DNA of 64,000 nucleotides from Kribbella sp. CA-293567 (GTDB lineage: Bacteria > Actinomycetota > Actinomycetes > Propionibacteriales > Kribbellaceae). The notes under the pieces are model-generated. The model saw only the letters and a program-made list of their open reading frames with translations, searched no databases and was not told the DNA's origin. Shown here piece by piece: positions 16,806 through 25,528 of the stretch. Each line of letters starts with the position of its first letter. The first letter of the stretch is position 1. The stretch covers positions 6,696,001-6,760,000 of the forward strand of contig NZ_CP114065.1 in the NCBI RefSeq assembly GCF_027627575.1, in the 5' to 3' direction. A program made the translations under genes and the position numbers.

Positions 16806-17849
16806 TCAAGGACTCCTTGAATCCAGCTCGGGATCGGTCTCCAGATCGCTGGCCGTGGCTCCGCTGCTGCCACGGCGATCGACGGAGGCGAGGATCTCTC
16901 GCGACACGACTCGCTCCTCCAGGTGAAGTTGCCGCGCAAGCCTGGCGACCTGACCGGCGATCTGCTCGTGCGGGAGCCTGACCACCAGCGGCGCGACTGC
17001 CCGCAGTGCACCGACTTGACCGCTGACGTGGTCGAGAACCTTTCCCCACCGCGCCAACTCGACGTCGATAGCGAACTCGACTCCCGATCGTGCATGCGTC
17101 AGGGTTGCGCGCAGGACCCCTGGTGCCGATCTGAACAACGACGCCGGATCGTCACCGCTCGGGAGTTCTGCGACCAGCACCGATCGGAACTCCGCGGCGA
17201 GGACATCGAGCCCACGCTCGGTACTGCGTTGTCCACCCGGATCGCCGTCGAGCATCACAATGACCGTGTCTCCGACCGTATGTCGCCTGACGATCGCCGC
17301 CTGCTCCGCGGTGATCGCCGTACCGCAGGTGGCAGCGCCTGCCCACTCATCGCCGACCAGGCTGACGGCCACCGCATCTGTGGGCCCTTCAACCACGACC
17401 GGCACGGCACCCCTGGCCAGTCGATCCCGCTGCGCATCCAGCCCCACCAGCGACCGACGTTTGGCATAGATTCGAGTGGTCGGCGAGCCGAGATACTTCG
17501 GCTCACCGGCGCGAGCGCGCGCGACGAAACCGACAGGTCGCAAGTCGATGTCGTGAGCCACAAACGTCAAACGGTCATGGAGACGGTCAACCAAGTAGCC
17601 TGACCGGATCGGTTTGGCCAAGCCGGCCGCGACCATCGAGTCGTCATCGAATCCGGCCGACCTCAAGTGGTCGACCAGCCGAGACCATCCAGTTGGCGCA
17701 TAGCCGACCGACCACGTGCTGTCGGACGACAGCACCGCACCCAGATGTCGATCGACCAATAGGCGCGCGGCCCAAGTACGGCAGTTGCTCTGCAACTGGG
17801 CACGGTAGAACGCCGTTGCGGCCTCATGCACCCGGAAGAGCCTGTCCAT
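16806..17849 (-). CDS. DnaG-core/toprim primase-like protein with intact motifs
   Basis: The protein is 347 residues. Residues 1-115 look like the DnaG N-terminal catalytic-core fold (YRAQL, WSVGYAPTGWSRLVDHLRSAGF, the RLTFVAHD strand and PVGFVARA). A toprim domain follows, with the metal-binding Glu in EGPTDA at 154-159 and DGDPGG at 201-206. There is no zinc ribbon and no helicase-binding domain. It is the only one of three tandem relatives that keeps both toprim motifs. It probably primes DNA of the element after transfer or is an accessory nuclease/primase. Confidence 0.75.
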   Translation of the reverse strand: MDRLFRVHEAATAFYRAQLQSNCRTWAARLLVDRHLGAVLSSDSTWSVGYAPTGWSRLVDHLRSAGFDDDSMVAAGLAKPIRSGYLVDRLHDRLTFVAHDIDLRPVGFVARARAGEPKYLGSPTTRIYAKRRSLVGLDAQRDRLARGAVPVVVEGPTDAVAVSLVGDEWAGAATCGTAITAEQAAIVRRHTVGDTVIVMLDGDPGGQRSTERGLDVLAAEFRSVLVAELPSGDDPASLFRSAPGVLRATLTHARSGVEFAIDVELARWGKVLDHVSGQVGALRAVAPLVVRLPHEQIAGQVARLARQLHLEERVVSREILASVDRRGSSGATASDLETDPELDSRSP

Positions 17850-17852
17850 CGG

Positions 17853-18731
17853 TCACAAACCCAGGTCTGGGTCATCAGTACTGGGCATATAGAAGTGGTG
17901 CCCACTGCCCTCCGGACCGTCCGTTTGCTGCGCCACACGAAGGTCAGCGATCAGCTCGAACGGACGAGGGCTGATGAGCAGCGGTCCGGGCCCACGTTGA
18001 AACACCTGGACGTTGTCGAAGACAGCCGTCAGATCGAGAGCGTTCTGCGCCGCAAGTTCAGCGCCCGATGGATCTGGCATAACGGTGACGATCACCCGGC
18101 TGGTCCTGCTGTACTGCCGCAGGATCCGCGCCTGAGCGCCCGTCGGTGACGCTTCGACCAGCGGAATACCTACCCAGCGATTCCTGCCCGAATACTGCTG
18201 TGCCAGTTGGATGCCGATCGCGTCGAGCGGATGATCGACGAGCACCGCCGTCGCACCAGCCTCGAGCGCATCGATCTGCTCCCGTACGCCGACGAGCGCC
18301 TCCGATGGTCGATGTACCGGCGTCTCCGGCGTGATCGCCTGCGCCTTGCCATCGCGACTCACGCCCACGAACCCCACCGGGTCCAGCCGCTGGTCACGCG
18401 ACACGACGACCAACTGATCCTGATAGCGGTCAACCACCCGGCCGTCGTCGGTCCAACTCATCAGCCCGGCTCGCATCAGCGTTTCACGTCCGAAGCCCTT
18501 CTTCTGCAGGTGGTCGATCGCCCGGGTTCCGCCTTCAGGTGCGTAGCCGACCTGCCAGCTGGACCTACATTTCAGAACGGCTTCGACACCCCAGTCCCCA
18601 AGAACTTCCGCGGGCCATGATGAGGTAGTTCGCAGCAGCTCCTGCTGGTAGAAGATGGCCGCCTCTGCGTTTGCCTCATGCAACAACCTTTGTTCCGGCG
18701 ATGGAACCGATCCACGTGCGATGTCACCCAT
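17853..18731 (-). CDS. Primase-like paralogue with degenerate toprim motifs
   Basis: The protein is 292 residues. It aligns by eye with the neighbour at 16806-17849 through WQVGYAPEGGTRAIDHLQKKGF, VDRYQDQLVVVSRD and PVGFVGVSRDG. The toprim Glu position reads VDHPLDA (Glu to Asp, about residue 166). The DxD motif reads MPDPSG (first Asp replaced by Met, about residue 218). Catalysis by the usual two-metal mechanism is therefore doubtful. It ends 3 bp before the start of the intact copy. It may be a structural or regulatory partner. Confidence 0.7.
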   Translation of the reverse strand: MGDIARGSVPSPEQRLLHEANAEAAIFYQQELLRTTSSWPAEVLGDWGVEAVLKCRSSWQVGYAPEGGTRAIDHLQKKGFGRETLMRAGLMSWTDDGRVVDRYQDQLVVVSRDQRLDPVGFVGVSRDGKAQAITPETPVHRPSEALVGVREQIDALEAGATAVLVDHPLDAIGIQLAQQYSGRNRWVGIPLVEASPTGAQARILRQYSRTSRVIVTVMPDPSGAELAAQNALDLTAVFDNVQVFQRGPGPLLISPRPFELIADLRVAQQTDGPEGSGHHFYMPSTDDPDLGL

Positions 18732-18812
18732 CTCAACCTCCGAAGCGCGCTACTCGAGCTGACGCGTCGAAGATCGCGGCCACGCGACCTGCTCGGAACC
18801 CCGATCAACAGT

Positions 18813-19730
18813 TCAAGGACACAGACCCGGGCCCGGATCGTCGATCTCCAGTGACGTGTGCTGCGTTCCGTTGTCGTTCAGGCCGTTGCGATAGCCGGTC
18901 AAAGGCCTGGCCAACGACAGATGGGTCAGCAAGGACTGACGCCCACTCGGTGTGTGCGCCAAAGTGGACATCGCATCACCGCGAGGCAACGGAACCGTCT
19001 GGATCCGATCGAAGTACAGAGCAAGATCAAGCGCGTTCCCAGTCGCTCTCTGCCGACTCTCGCGCGTCTCCGCCGGCAGCATCACGATCGCTTGATCAGT
19101 CTCGCTATAGCGCGCCAAGATACGAGCCTGAAAAGTGGAGACTGGCGACCCACACAGCGGGATCCCGATGTACTTCTTCGTCGTCGCACGGCTCAACTGT
19201 TCAATCGCCATGGCATCCGTCGGACGATCAACAATCACCGGCACGGCACCACCGCTGAGCAGGTCGATCTGCTCACGCAGACCCACCAGAGAATTCGACA
19301 GACGATTCACCTGACTCTCAGGCGCCGGCAAGCGAATCTCCCCCTCCCGGTCGATCCCGACGATTCCCACCGGCGCCAGCCGCTCGTTACGAGCAATGAA
19401 CACGATCCGGTCGCGATTTCGGTCGATCGCCGAACCGTCGTCCGACCAGGTCGTCAACCCAGCCCGCACCAAGGTAGCGAGCTCAAACCCCCGCTTCTGC
19501 AAGTGATCGGTCAGTCGCGCCCAACTGTCAGGCGCATACCCGACCTTCCAAGTCGCCCCAGGCGCCAAGCTCTTCTCCAAGCCTCGCTCCTTGAGGAACC
19601 GCGGCGGCCACCCTTCGGTTGCCAACAGCAACTCACGCCGGAAGAACTTGCCCGCCTCCTCGACGGCCTCATGCATCCGCTGCCGTTCTGGCCCCGTAAT
19701 ACCGAACCCGGGAACGATGACCTCACCCAT
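18813..19730 (-). CDS. Primase-like paralogue, toprim catalytic residues lost
   Basis: The protein is 305 residues from ATG 19730, with GGAGGTT just upstream. It shares WKVGYAPDSWARLTDHLQKRGF, IDRNRDRIVFIARN and PVGIVGIDREG with the two genes downstream. The Glu motif reads VDRPTDA (Glu to Asp, about residue 168). The DGDPGG motif is replaced by PAETRE (about residues 219-224). It is the most degenerate of the three. A strand of conserved residues near GIPLCGSP suggests the fold is kept under selection for another purpose. Confidence 0.7.
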   Translation of the reverse strand: MGEVIVPGFGITGPERQRMHEAVEEAGKFFRRELLLATEGWPPRFLKERGLEKSLAPGATWKVGYAPDSWARLTDHLQKRGFELATLVRAGLTTWSDDGSAIDRNRDRIVFIARNERLAPVGIVGIDREGEIRLPAPESQVNRLSNSLVGLREQIDLLSGGAVPVIVDRPTDAMAIEQLSRATTKKYIGIPLCGSPVSTFQARILARYSETDQAIVMLPAETRESRQRATGNALDLALYFDRIQTVPLPRGDAMSTLAHTPSGRQSLLTHLSLARPLTGYRNGLNDNGTQHTSLEIDDPGPGLCP

Positions 19731-19834
19731 CACAACCTCCGAACCGCAACCAAGAGCTGTCGCAGTCGAAGATCGCCGCTTGCCTCGAAGGTCAGAACCC
19801 AGATTCAGGATTCCAGGAGTCAGCAACCAAGGAT

Positions 19835-20020
19835 TCAGATCTGCGGACCATGTGTTGATTCAGCGTCGTTCTCAGGAGTCCGACCAACCGGATCTCGCCA
19901 TATCACCCGGCTCTCGGCCCGTGACAGCTGCTTGCCTGCGGAATCGATCGCCCCGTCCAGCAATTCCACAAGTCGCCGTATGCTCCACCGCAGCTTCTGT
20001 TCACCGTGTTCATGAGTCAT
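19835..20020 (-). CDS. Small hypothetical protein at the head of the transfer locus
   Basis: A 61-residue frame beginning MTHEHGEQKLRWSIRRLVEL, with an amphipathic helical start and a polar tail. It lies 104 bp upstream of the first primase-like gene on the same strand. No family is recognised; it could equally be a chance frame. Confidence 0.35.
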   Translation of the reverse strand: MTHEHGEQKLRWSIRRLVELLDGAIDSAGKQLSRAESRVIWRDPVGRTPENDAESTHGPQI

Positions 20021-20204
20021 GCGACGAAACATCGCTCCGACAGTTGAAATGGAGAACCACGATCCGGAAGTCCAGGACCCGATCTGGCTGACGAGCGGCT
20101 TAGATCAGGTCACGATGTAACGGAGCGTGTTCGATTCCGGATACACCCGGTAACGCGGCGACTTGGCGTAATGGCTGGTCGCGCGTCCGCGGTTGGGGGA
20201 CGAC

Positions 20205-23200
20205 ATGGGCTACTACGGTGATGAGCAGAGCTTTCAACTGCTGACGGCGAGTTCTCGCCTGCGTTGGCGGGACGCCCAAAGAGGGGCGCTCGGGGTACTC
20301 CTGGGTCATTGGTCGCTACCCCGCCAGCCGCCGGCACTGATCTCATTGCCGACAGGTTCGGGGAAGACCGCCGTCGCTCTGGCTGCTCCACATCTACTGC
20401 AGTCGACTCGTGTACTGGTGGTTGTGCCAAGCCGCGATCTGCGCAGACAGACAGTCGACGCGTTTCAGAGCCAGGAGGTACTGCGACGGATCGGTGCTTT
20501 AAGTGGCGCATCGAACCCGACCGTCCTCGAGCTCTCAGGAACCAGTGATGACTGGAGTCGACTGTACGGGGCCGACGTCGTCGTCGCACTTCCTAACGCG
20601 ATCAGCCCGGCGTACTACACGGACGGCATTCTGCCTCCGAAAAGCCTGTTCGACCTGGTGATCGTCGACGAAGCGCACCACTCGCCGGCACCGACTTGGC
20701 GCGCGATCCTCGACCATTTCGGCGATTCCGCTGCTCTGTTACTGACCGCGACGCCACGGCGGCGGGACCGCCAGCAGCTTCCGGGAACGGAGCTCTACCA
20801 CTACCCGATCAGCCTCGCGCTGGACAACGGATCATACAAACCTGTTGAGCCGAAGATCCTCAACCTGCCGGACAACCCGACGCAAGACAGCGTCGACCAC
20901 TTGATCGCGTCCGAGGCGATCCGATTGGCCGGGCAACCCGAGCACGCGACAAGCTCGATCATGGTCAGGGCCCGGACCCGTCAACGCGCCACAGCCCTGG
21001 CAGAGCTCTACAGCAGCATGGGTATCGAGGTCGAGACGCTCCACAGCGAGATGGCAGAGAGCAAGCGTGAGAATCTGGTGAGCCGCGTTCGCTCCGGAGA
21101 GTGTCGTGCGGTTGCGGTCGTCAACATGCTCGGCGAGGGCTTCGATCTTCCGAGGCTCCGTATCGCTGCCTATCACGACAAACACCGATCGCTGGCGGCC
21201 ACGACGCAGTTCCTCGGACGACTTGCGCGGGTGGACAAGGCCTACCCACAGCCGTCGGTGCTCATCACCGCTCAAGATCGCGACGTGTACCCGCACCTCC
21301 AAGGCGCCGTACGCGAGCTCTACGCTGAGGACGCGGACTGGGGTCAGGTACTTCCGGGCTTGATCGACGCCGACATTGCTGAGGCCCGCGCAGATCGAAC
21401 CTACGTCGAAGCGTTCTCCTCGGCGCCCCCGAGCCTCGCACTGAATGCCGTCACGCCCTCGTGCTCGGTGGTCCTGTACGAGGTCGGCACCCAGTCCGGG
21501 TACGAACCGCAGATCGCCACCGGGCAGGTACCGGACGAACTCGTCGAGGGCCGACGCCTGGGAGGGCAGACCATCATTTACAGCGCGGTCAATCCGACCA
21601 ACTCGACCCTGGTGATCGTCACGACCGCGACGAGCCGGCCACGCTGGCACTCGTCGAGTCCTGGACTTGACGCACCGACGTACGACCTTCATCTGGTCAC
21701 GTGGATCCGTTCACCGCGAATCGACGAACCGCACCTTCTACTCGTTAACAGCGGGGACGGCACAATCCGGAATCAGCTGCGAGTCGCCCTCGGCGCCGAG
21801 CCACACGCGAAGATGACAGATCCCCAGCGGTTGCAGGATGCCTTCGACGCTCTCGACCGAATCTCCGTATCGTCGGTCGGCGTACGCAACACCTACAGCG
21901 GAAGTCCTGGAGTTCCGTCGTACACCATGTTCTCGGGAAGCGGCGTCGATCGTGGCCTCCGTGCCGCTGATACCGACCAGCGTGCGCTGGGCCACGCGAT
22001 CGCACAGGTCGGCTCCGGGCCAGGCTCGTTCTCGGCCGGCGTCGCGACGGGAAAGAGCAAGTACTGGGAGGGCCGCTATCTGTCCTTGCGTAACTACGAG
22101 GTTTTCGCCGCCGATCTGGCGTCCAGGTACTGGTTACCGACCGCCTCTGCGGCGGGCCGGCTGCTTCCCAACGTGGTACGAGGGCGCCGACTTAGCGCGT
22201 TTCCTGACTCCTACGTTGCGCTCATCGAACATAGCCCGAGTATCCGAAATATGGGGTGGCGAGATCAGAGTGATCTACCGGTCGCGATCCTCGATCTTCG
22301 AATCGATCCGAGCGGATCCCGCACCGACGAGCGGCTTCCCCTGATCGCCACCGCCCCAGCGGATCCCGACGTACCGGTCTGGCAGGGCTACCAAGACCTC
22401 GAGGGACGCTTTCATTGCTCGGGCAGATCACTTGAGGTTCACCTCGGCTTCGCGTCCGGCATGCAGTTGGAAGACCTGTTGTCCGCCAAGCCGCCGACCA
22501 TCTTTTTTCTTGACGGACAGACCTGCATCGGACCGGTGATCTACGACTCCCGCGGTCCACGCACATCGCTACCTCCAGTGCTCTACCGCTCGCTTCCCTG
22601 GCTGGGTGTAGATCTGGAAGCCGAGACGAAGAAGAAGGCGGCGGAGAAGATGGTCGGCCGTTCGATTCACGAGGAACTCGAGACGTATCTACAGGCGCAG
22701 CCCAAGCGCGCCAAACATCGATGGATCCTCTGCAACGACGGTAGCGGTGAGATCGCTGACTACATAGTGATCGAGGCCGACCCCGGCAGGCACGTCACCC
22801 TCTCGCTTTGGCACGCCAAGGCCGCTGGCAACTCCACTCCCGGCGTACGAGTCAACGACATGCAGACGGTGACTCAGCAGGCGATCAAGAGTCGTGGCTA
22901 CATCACGGACCCGGGACTCTGGCGAACGATCGGCGCCCGCCTCGCCGGCGAAGACTCACCGAAGATCACGTTCGTCGAAGGCAACGAGCGCCTACTCCGG
23001 CTCCTCTGCGGCAAGAATCCTGACCATCCACACTGGGGCTTCGCGCACCGACCGCCGCCCATCGCAGCAGGAAGGGTCGCAATCGCACAACCCGGTCTCT
23101 CGATCAGCATGCTGCACACCGCCCTGGAGAAGACCTCGCCGACGCTGGCGGCAAAACAGATTAGGGAGTTCCTGACCGTCCTCCACGACGCCGCCTCCAC

Positions 23201-23234
23201 CATCGCCGAGATCGAACTGCTCACGAACAACTGA
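20205..23234 (+). CDS. SF2 DEAD/DEAH helicase with C-terminal nuclease-like domain (defence type)
   Basis: The protein is 1009 residues from ATG 20205 (a TTG at 20193 is possible). Helicase motifs: Walker A PTGSGKT at 49-55, DEAH at 155-158, TATP at 181-184, and a motif VI region QFLGRLAR. A long middle part is unrecognised. Near residues 845-872 there is a Glu-x-x-Asp-Tyr followed by LSLWHAK, then VRVNDMQTVTQQAIKS. This resembles the nuclease-like module at the end of restriction-type helicases in phage-defence islands. It is divergent from the transfer operon, so it is probably cargo. Nuclease activity is inferred, not shown. Confidence 0.8.
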   Translation: MGYYGDEQSFQLLTASSRLRWRDAQRGALGVLLGHWSLPRQPPALISLPTGSGKTAVALAAPHLLQSTRVLVVVPSRDLRRQTVDAFQSQEVLRRIGALSGASNPTVLELSGTSDDWSRLYGADVVVALPNAISPAYYTDGILPPKSLFDLVIVDEAHHSPAPTWRAILDHFGDSAALLLTATPRRRDRQQLPGTELYHYPISLALDNGSYKPVEPKILNLPDNPTQDSVDHLIASEAIRLAGQPEHATSSIMVRARTRQRATALAELYSSMGIEVETLHSEMAESKRENLVSRVRSGECRAVAVVNMLGEGFDLPRLRIAAYHDKHRSLAATTQFLGRLARVDKAYPQPSVLITAQDRDVYPHLQGAVRELYAEDADWGQVLPGLIDADIAEARADRTYVEAFSSAPPSLALNAVTPSCSVVLYEVGTQSGYEPQIATGQVPDELVEGRRLGGQTIIYSAVNPTNSTLVIVTTATSRPRWHSSSPGLDAPTYDLHLVTWIRSPRIDEPHLLLVNSGDGTIRNQLRVALGAEPHAKMTDPQRLQDAFDALDRISVSSVGVRNTYSGSPGVPSYTMFSGSGVDRGLRAADTDQRALGHAIAQVGSGPGSFSAGVATGKSKYWEGRYLSLRNYEVFAADLASRYWLPTASAAGRLLPNVVRGRRLSAFPDSYVALIEHSPSIRNMGWRDQSDLPVAILDLRIDPSGSRTDERLPLIATAPADPDVPVWQGYQDLEGRFHCSGRSLEVHLGFASGMQLEDLLSAKPPTIFFLDGQTCIGPVIYDSRGPRTSLPPVLYRSLPWLGVDLEAETKKKAAEKMVGRSIHEELETYLQAQPKRAKHRWILCNDGSGEIADYIVIEADPGRHVTLSLWHAKAAGNSTPGVRVNDMQTVTQQAIKSRGYITDPGLWRTIGARLAGEDSPKITFVEGNERLLRLLCGKNPDHPHWGFAHRPPPIAAGRVAIAQPGLSISMLHTALEKTSPTLAAKQIREFLTVLHDAASTIAEIELLTNN

Positions 23235-23787
23235 GACTCAGCACAGCTCTTAGTCTTACTCACAGAAATGGACGGCGTTAATCGGTCAGCCTGATAAGCG
23301 ATGGTTACTCTCGTCCGAAGGGTGCCGCCAGCTTTTGGTCGACGACGCGACATTGCCCCAACCGCAGCCCACTAGAGCGGTGCTATGGGGATCGATCTGG
23401 CAGTCCGGGCGAGATGTTCACTGTCGACGCGACCTTCCGCCGTACTGCGCCCTCGGTGCGAGTAGAACGCCAGCGGCCCAGCGAGCTACGAGCCGATCTG
23501 TTATCGCCTGACTCGGCCGTCCCTGCGTTGCGGCTGCAGTTCGGCCTGGTGAATGTGATCCAGGCCGAAGCTGAAGGGTACTGGGCGTGGGCGATCGTGG
23601 AGACCCCTGCGACACACGGGTGTCCGGATCGAGGAGATGACCTGCAACGCCGAGGCGTGACTGACCGAGGCGCAGATCGGCGTGGCTCGGCGAGGTCGCG
23701 GCGCTGGAGGAGTCCCCGAAGCATTTGCGTCAGCACCGGCTGGAGGCGGAGAACTAACTGTTCGCCGGACTCGATCAGTCCCGTTGA
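23235..23787. other. Gene-free stretch with coding-like debris
   Basis: No intact gene is visible. Around 23630-23760 two frames together read like one broken coding sequence (VRIEEMTCNAEA, then ALEESPKHLRQHRLEAEN), with a stop and a frameshift between them. The family is not recognised; it may be a recombinase or transposase tail. Confidence 0.35.
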
Positions 23788-23985
23788 TCAGGTCTCGGGC
23801 AGGGTTTCGACATCATCGCGAGTGAGGTCGGTACGGTGACGCACCAGCCGCAGGAGATGGCGATAGTGCCCGGCCTGCAAAGCGGCCTCGGCAGCGACCT
23901 CGACCACGACGGTGGGTCGGACCTTGATCATCGGAGTCTTGCTGCCGCGACCCCAATGGGTAGCGATCTCATCTGGCCACGGGTG
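23788..23985 (-). pseudogene. C-terminal remnant of an ATP-dependent DNA ligase
   Basis: The minus-strand frame ends at a TGA at 23788-23790 and reads PWPDEIATHWGRG, then KVRPTVVVEVAAEAALQAG and LLRLVRHRTDL. This is the usual end of LigC/LigD-type actinobacterial ATP-dependent DNA ligases (the OB-fold VRPELVVEV strand and HPLRFVR motif). Nothing of the catalytic domain is present upstream, so the gene is a fragment of about 65 codons. Confidence 0.55.
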
Positions 23986-24452
23986 CCGGGCGCCAGCTGA
24001 CGGCGAAGGCGCACGGCCGCTGGGTTACCGACCTGGGGCTGTGCCGCGCCGAGGCGATCGTCGAGGCTCAGACCGGCGACGCGCGCGCCGCCGCCGACCA
24101 ACTCCGCTCCTCGCTGCCGGACCAGCACCCCTATCCGCTGGAACTGGCCCGCGCCTGGCTGGTCCTGGGCGGACTGGAGCGTCGCGCGCGGCGCAGGACC
24201 GCGGCGCGAACCGCTCTGCTGGAAGCCGTCCGCCGTTTCCGGATGGCCGACTGCCTGCCTTGGCTACATCGCGCAGAGGCGGAGCTTGCCCGGCTCGACA
24301 GTGCGCAGACCACACTGTCAGCGCTGGAGCAGCAGATCGTAACCAGCGTCGTCGCCGGCCGAACCAACCGCCAGATTGCCGCCGACCTGCACCTCTCCCT
24401 GAAGGCGATCGAGGCGAACCTCACCCGCATCTACCGCAAACTCGGTATCTGA
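23964..24452 (+). pseudogene. C-terminal remnant of a LuxR-family (LAL-type) regulator
   Basis: The open frame from 23964 lacks a start. It reads as TPR-like helices (ARAWLVLGGLERRARRRTAA) and ends with a complete LuxR helix-turn-helix, LSALEQQIVTSVVAGRTNRQ, IAADLHLSLKAIEANLTRIY and RKLGI. Large ATP-dependent LuxR regulators end this way. The ATPase part is missing, so this is a 5'-truncated gene of about 163 codons. Confidence 0.6.
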
Positions 24453-24715
24453 ACCCGCAGCGAACTCCACGCCGGCTGACGCAGCGCCAGCTGATGCACG
24501 GGATCCTCAGACTTGTCCGGGCTCCAACCGTTTCGCCGTCTTCGGACAGTCGGTTCAGTCGTCGGCCCGGACGAGTACGGCCGGGCCGTGAAGCTTGGCG
24601 TCACCGTCGGCGCCGAACCGCAGATCTCCGCCCAGCAACTGATGCCAGAACTGCCCGAGCGACAGCGGATCCGCGCAGCCAGAAGGAGAACCCGGTCCGG
24701 CCCGCGGTCATCTGG

Positions 24716-25435
24716 ATGCTTATCGTTCACAACGTGACGACGCCTCTGCACTCTGCGGTGAAAGCGCGACTAGTGACGCTGCTGGAAACGCTCGGCCCGG
24801 GTGCACTCCTGCCTCCTGAGCGCGTGCTCGCGGCGGAGTACGGCGTATCCCGCTGGACGCTGCGTCAAGCGGTTCGCGAACTGGTCGCCGAGGGCCGGCT
24901 GTCGTCCCGTCAGGGACAAGGCACCTTCATCGCGGGTCCGAAGGTGATTCAGCCGCTCGCGTTGGTCAGCTATACCGAATCGCTGCGTGACCAAGGTCTG
25001 CGGCCGAGCCGTCAGACCGTCCGCTTCGACATCCTGCAAGCCGATGCGGAGCTCGCGACTCGACTCGGAGTGAACGTCGGAGATCCGGCCTACCTACTGG
25101 AGCGGATACTGCTCGCCGACGATCAGCCGATCGGTGTGGAGACGACTCGACTGTCGGTGAGCCGGTTTCCAGGACTGCGAGATGCGCTCGACCCGGCCGG
25201 GTCGCTGTACCGCTGTCTGATCGAGGAGTTCGGCGTCCGTTTCGGTGACGGTGAGGAGGTCGTCGAGACTGTGCTCGCCTCGCCACGAGAGGCGGATCTC
25301 CTGAAAGCCACGCAGTCGCTGCCGATGCTCCTGCTGCAGCGCATCAGCCGCGACACCAACGGTACGCCGATCGAAGCGGTCCGCTCCCTGTACCGCGGTG
25401 ACCGGGTGGGGTTTCGAGCAACCTTGCGCCCTTGA
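24716..25435 (+). CDS. GntR family regulator with UTRA domain, probable phosphonate regulator
   Basis: The protein is 239 residues from ATG 24716 (a GTG at 24734 is the other likely start). The winged helix-turn-helix has LLPPERVLAAEYGVSRWTLR and QAVRELVAEGRL, followed by QGQGTFIAGP. The C-terminal UTRA effector domain follows (LLERILLADDQPIGVETT, LLLQRISRDTNGTPIE). This HutC/PhnF-type protein precedes a phosphonate catabolic locus, and a matching TGGTC-N2-GACCA palindrome lies 45 bp after its stop. It is likely a ligand-released repressor of the FAD oxidoreductase gene and perhaps of the whole locus. Confidence 0.83.
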   Translation: MLIVHNVTTPLHSAVKARLVTLLETLGPGALLPPERVLAAEYGVSRWTLRQAVRELVAEGRLSSRQGQGTFIAGPKVIQPLALVSYTESLRDQGLRPSRQTVRFDILQADAELATRLGVNVGDPAYLLERILLADDQPIGVETTRLSVSRFPGLRDALDPAGSLYRCLIEEFGVRFGDGEEVVETVLASPREADLLKATQSLPMLLLQRISRDTNGTPIEAVRSLYRGDRVGFRATLRP

Positions 25436-25480
25436 CCGGCCGAGTTCACCTGGCCGACACCGTCCGTCCGCCGGATCGCA

Positions 25481-25496
25481 ATTGGTCCGGACCAAT
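25481..25496. promoter_or_regulatory. 16-bp perfect palindrome, likely GntR/UTRA operator
   Basis: ATTGGTCCGGACCAAT reads the same on both strands and lies 32 bp before the FAD oxidoreductase ATG. The TGGTC-N2-GACCA core is the known recognition pattern of several HutC/DasR-type GntR repressors. Binding by the GntR protein encoded just upstream is inferred. Confidence 0.7.
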
Positions 25497-25528
25497 CTCG
25501 CCGACAGGTCGAGCGAGAGGAACTGGAC

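Noticed and set aside
17853..19730. The two degenerate primase-like genes as simple pseudogenes
   Set aside because: Both have full-length open frames, proper starts, tight spacing and conserved non-catalytic motifs, unlike the clearly broken copy at 61.4-61.95 kb.
23912..25435. One long 507-codon frame covering the debris field and the GntR gene
   Set aside because: The first 268 codons are Arg/Pro-rich and antiparallel in quality to real proteins. They are the wrong frame of the LuxR remnant joined by chance to the GntR gene, which starts at 24716.
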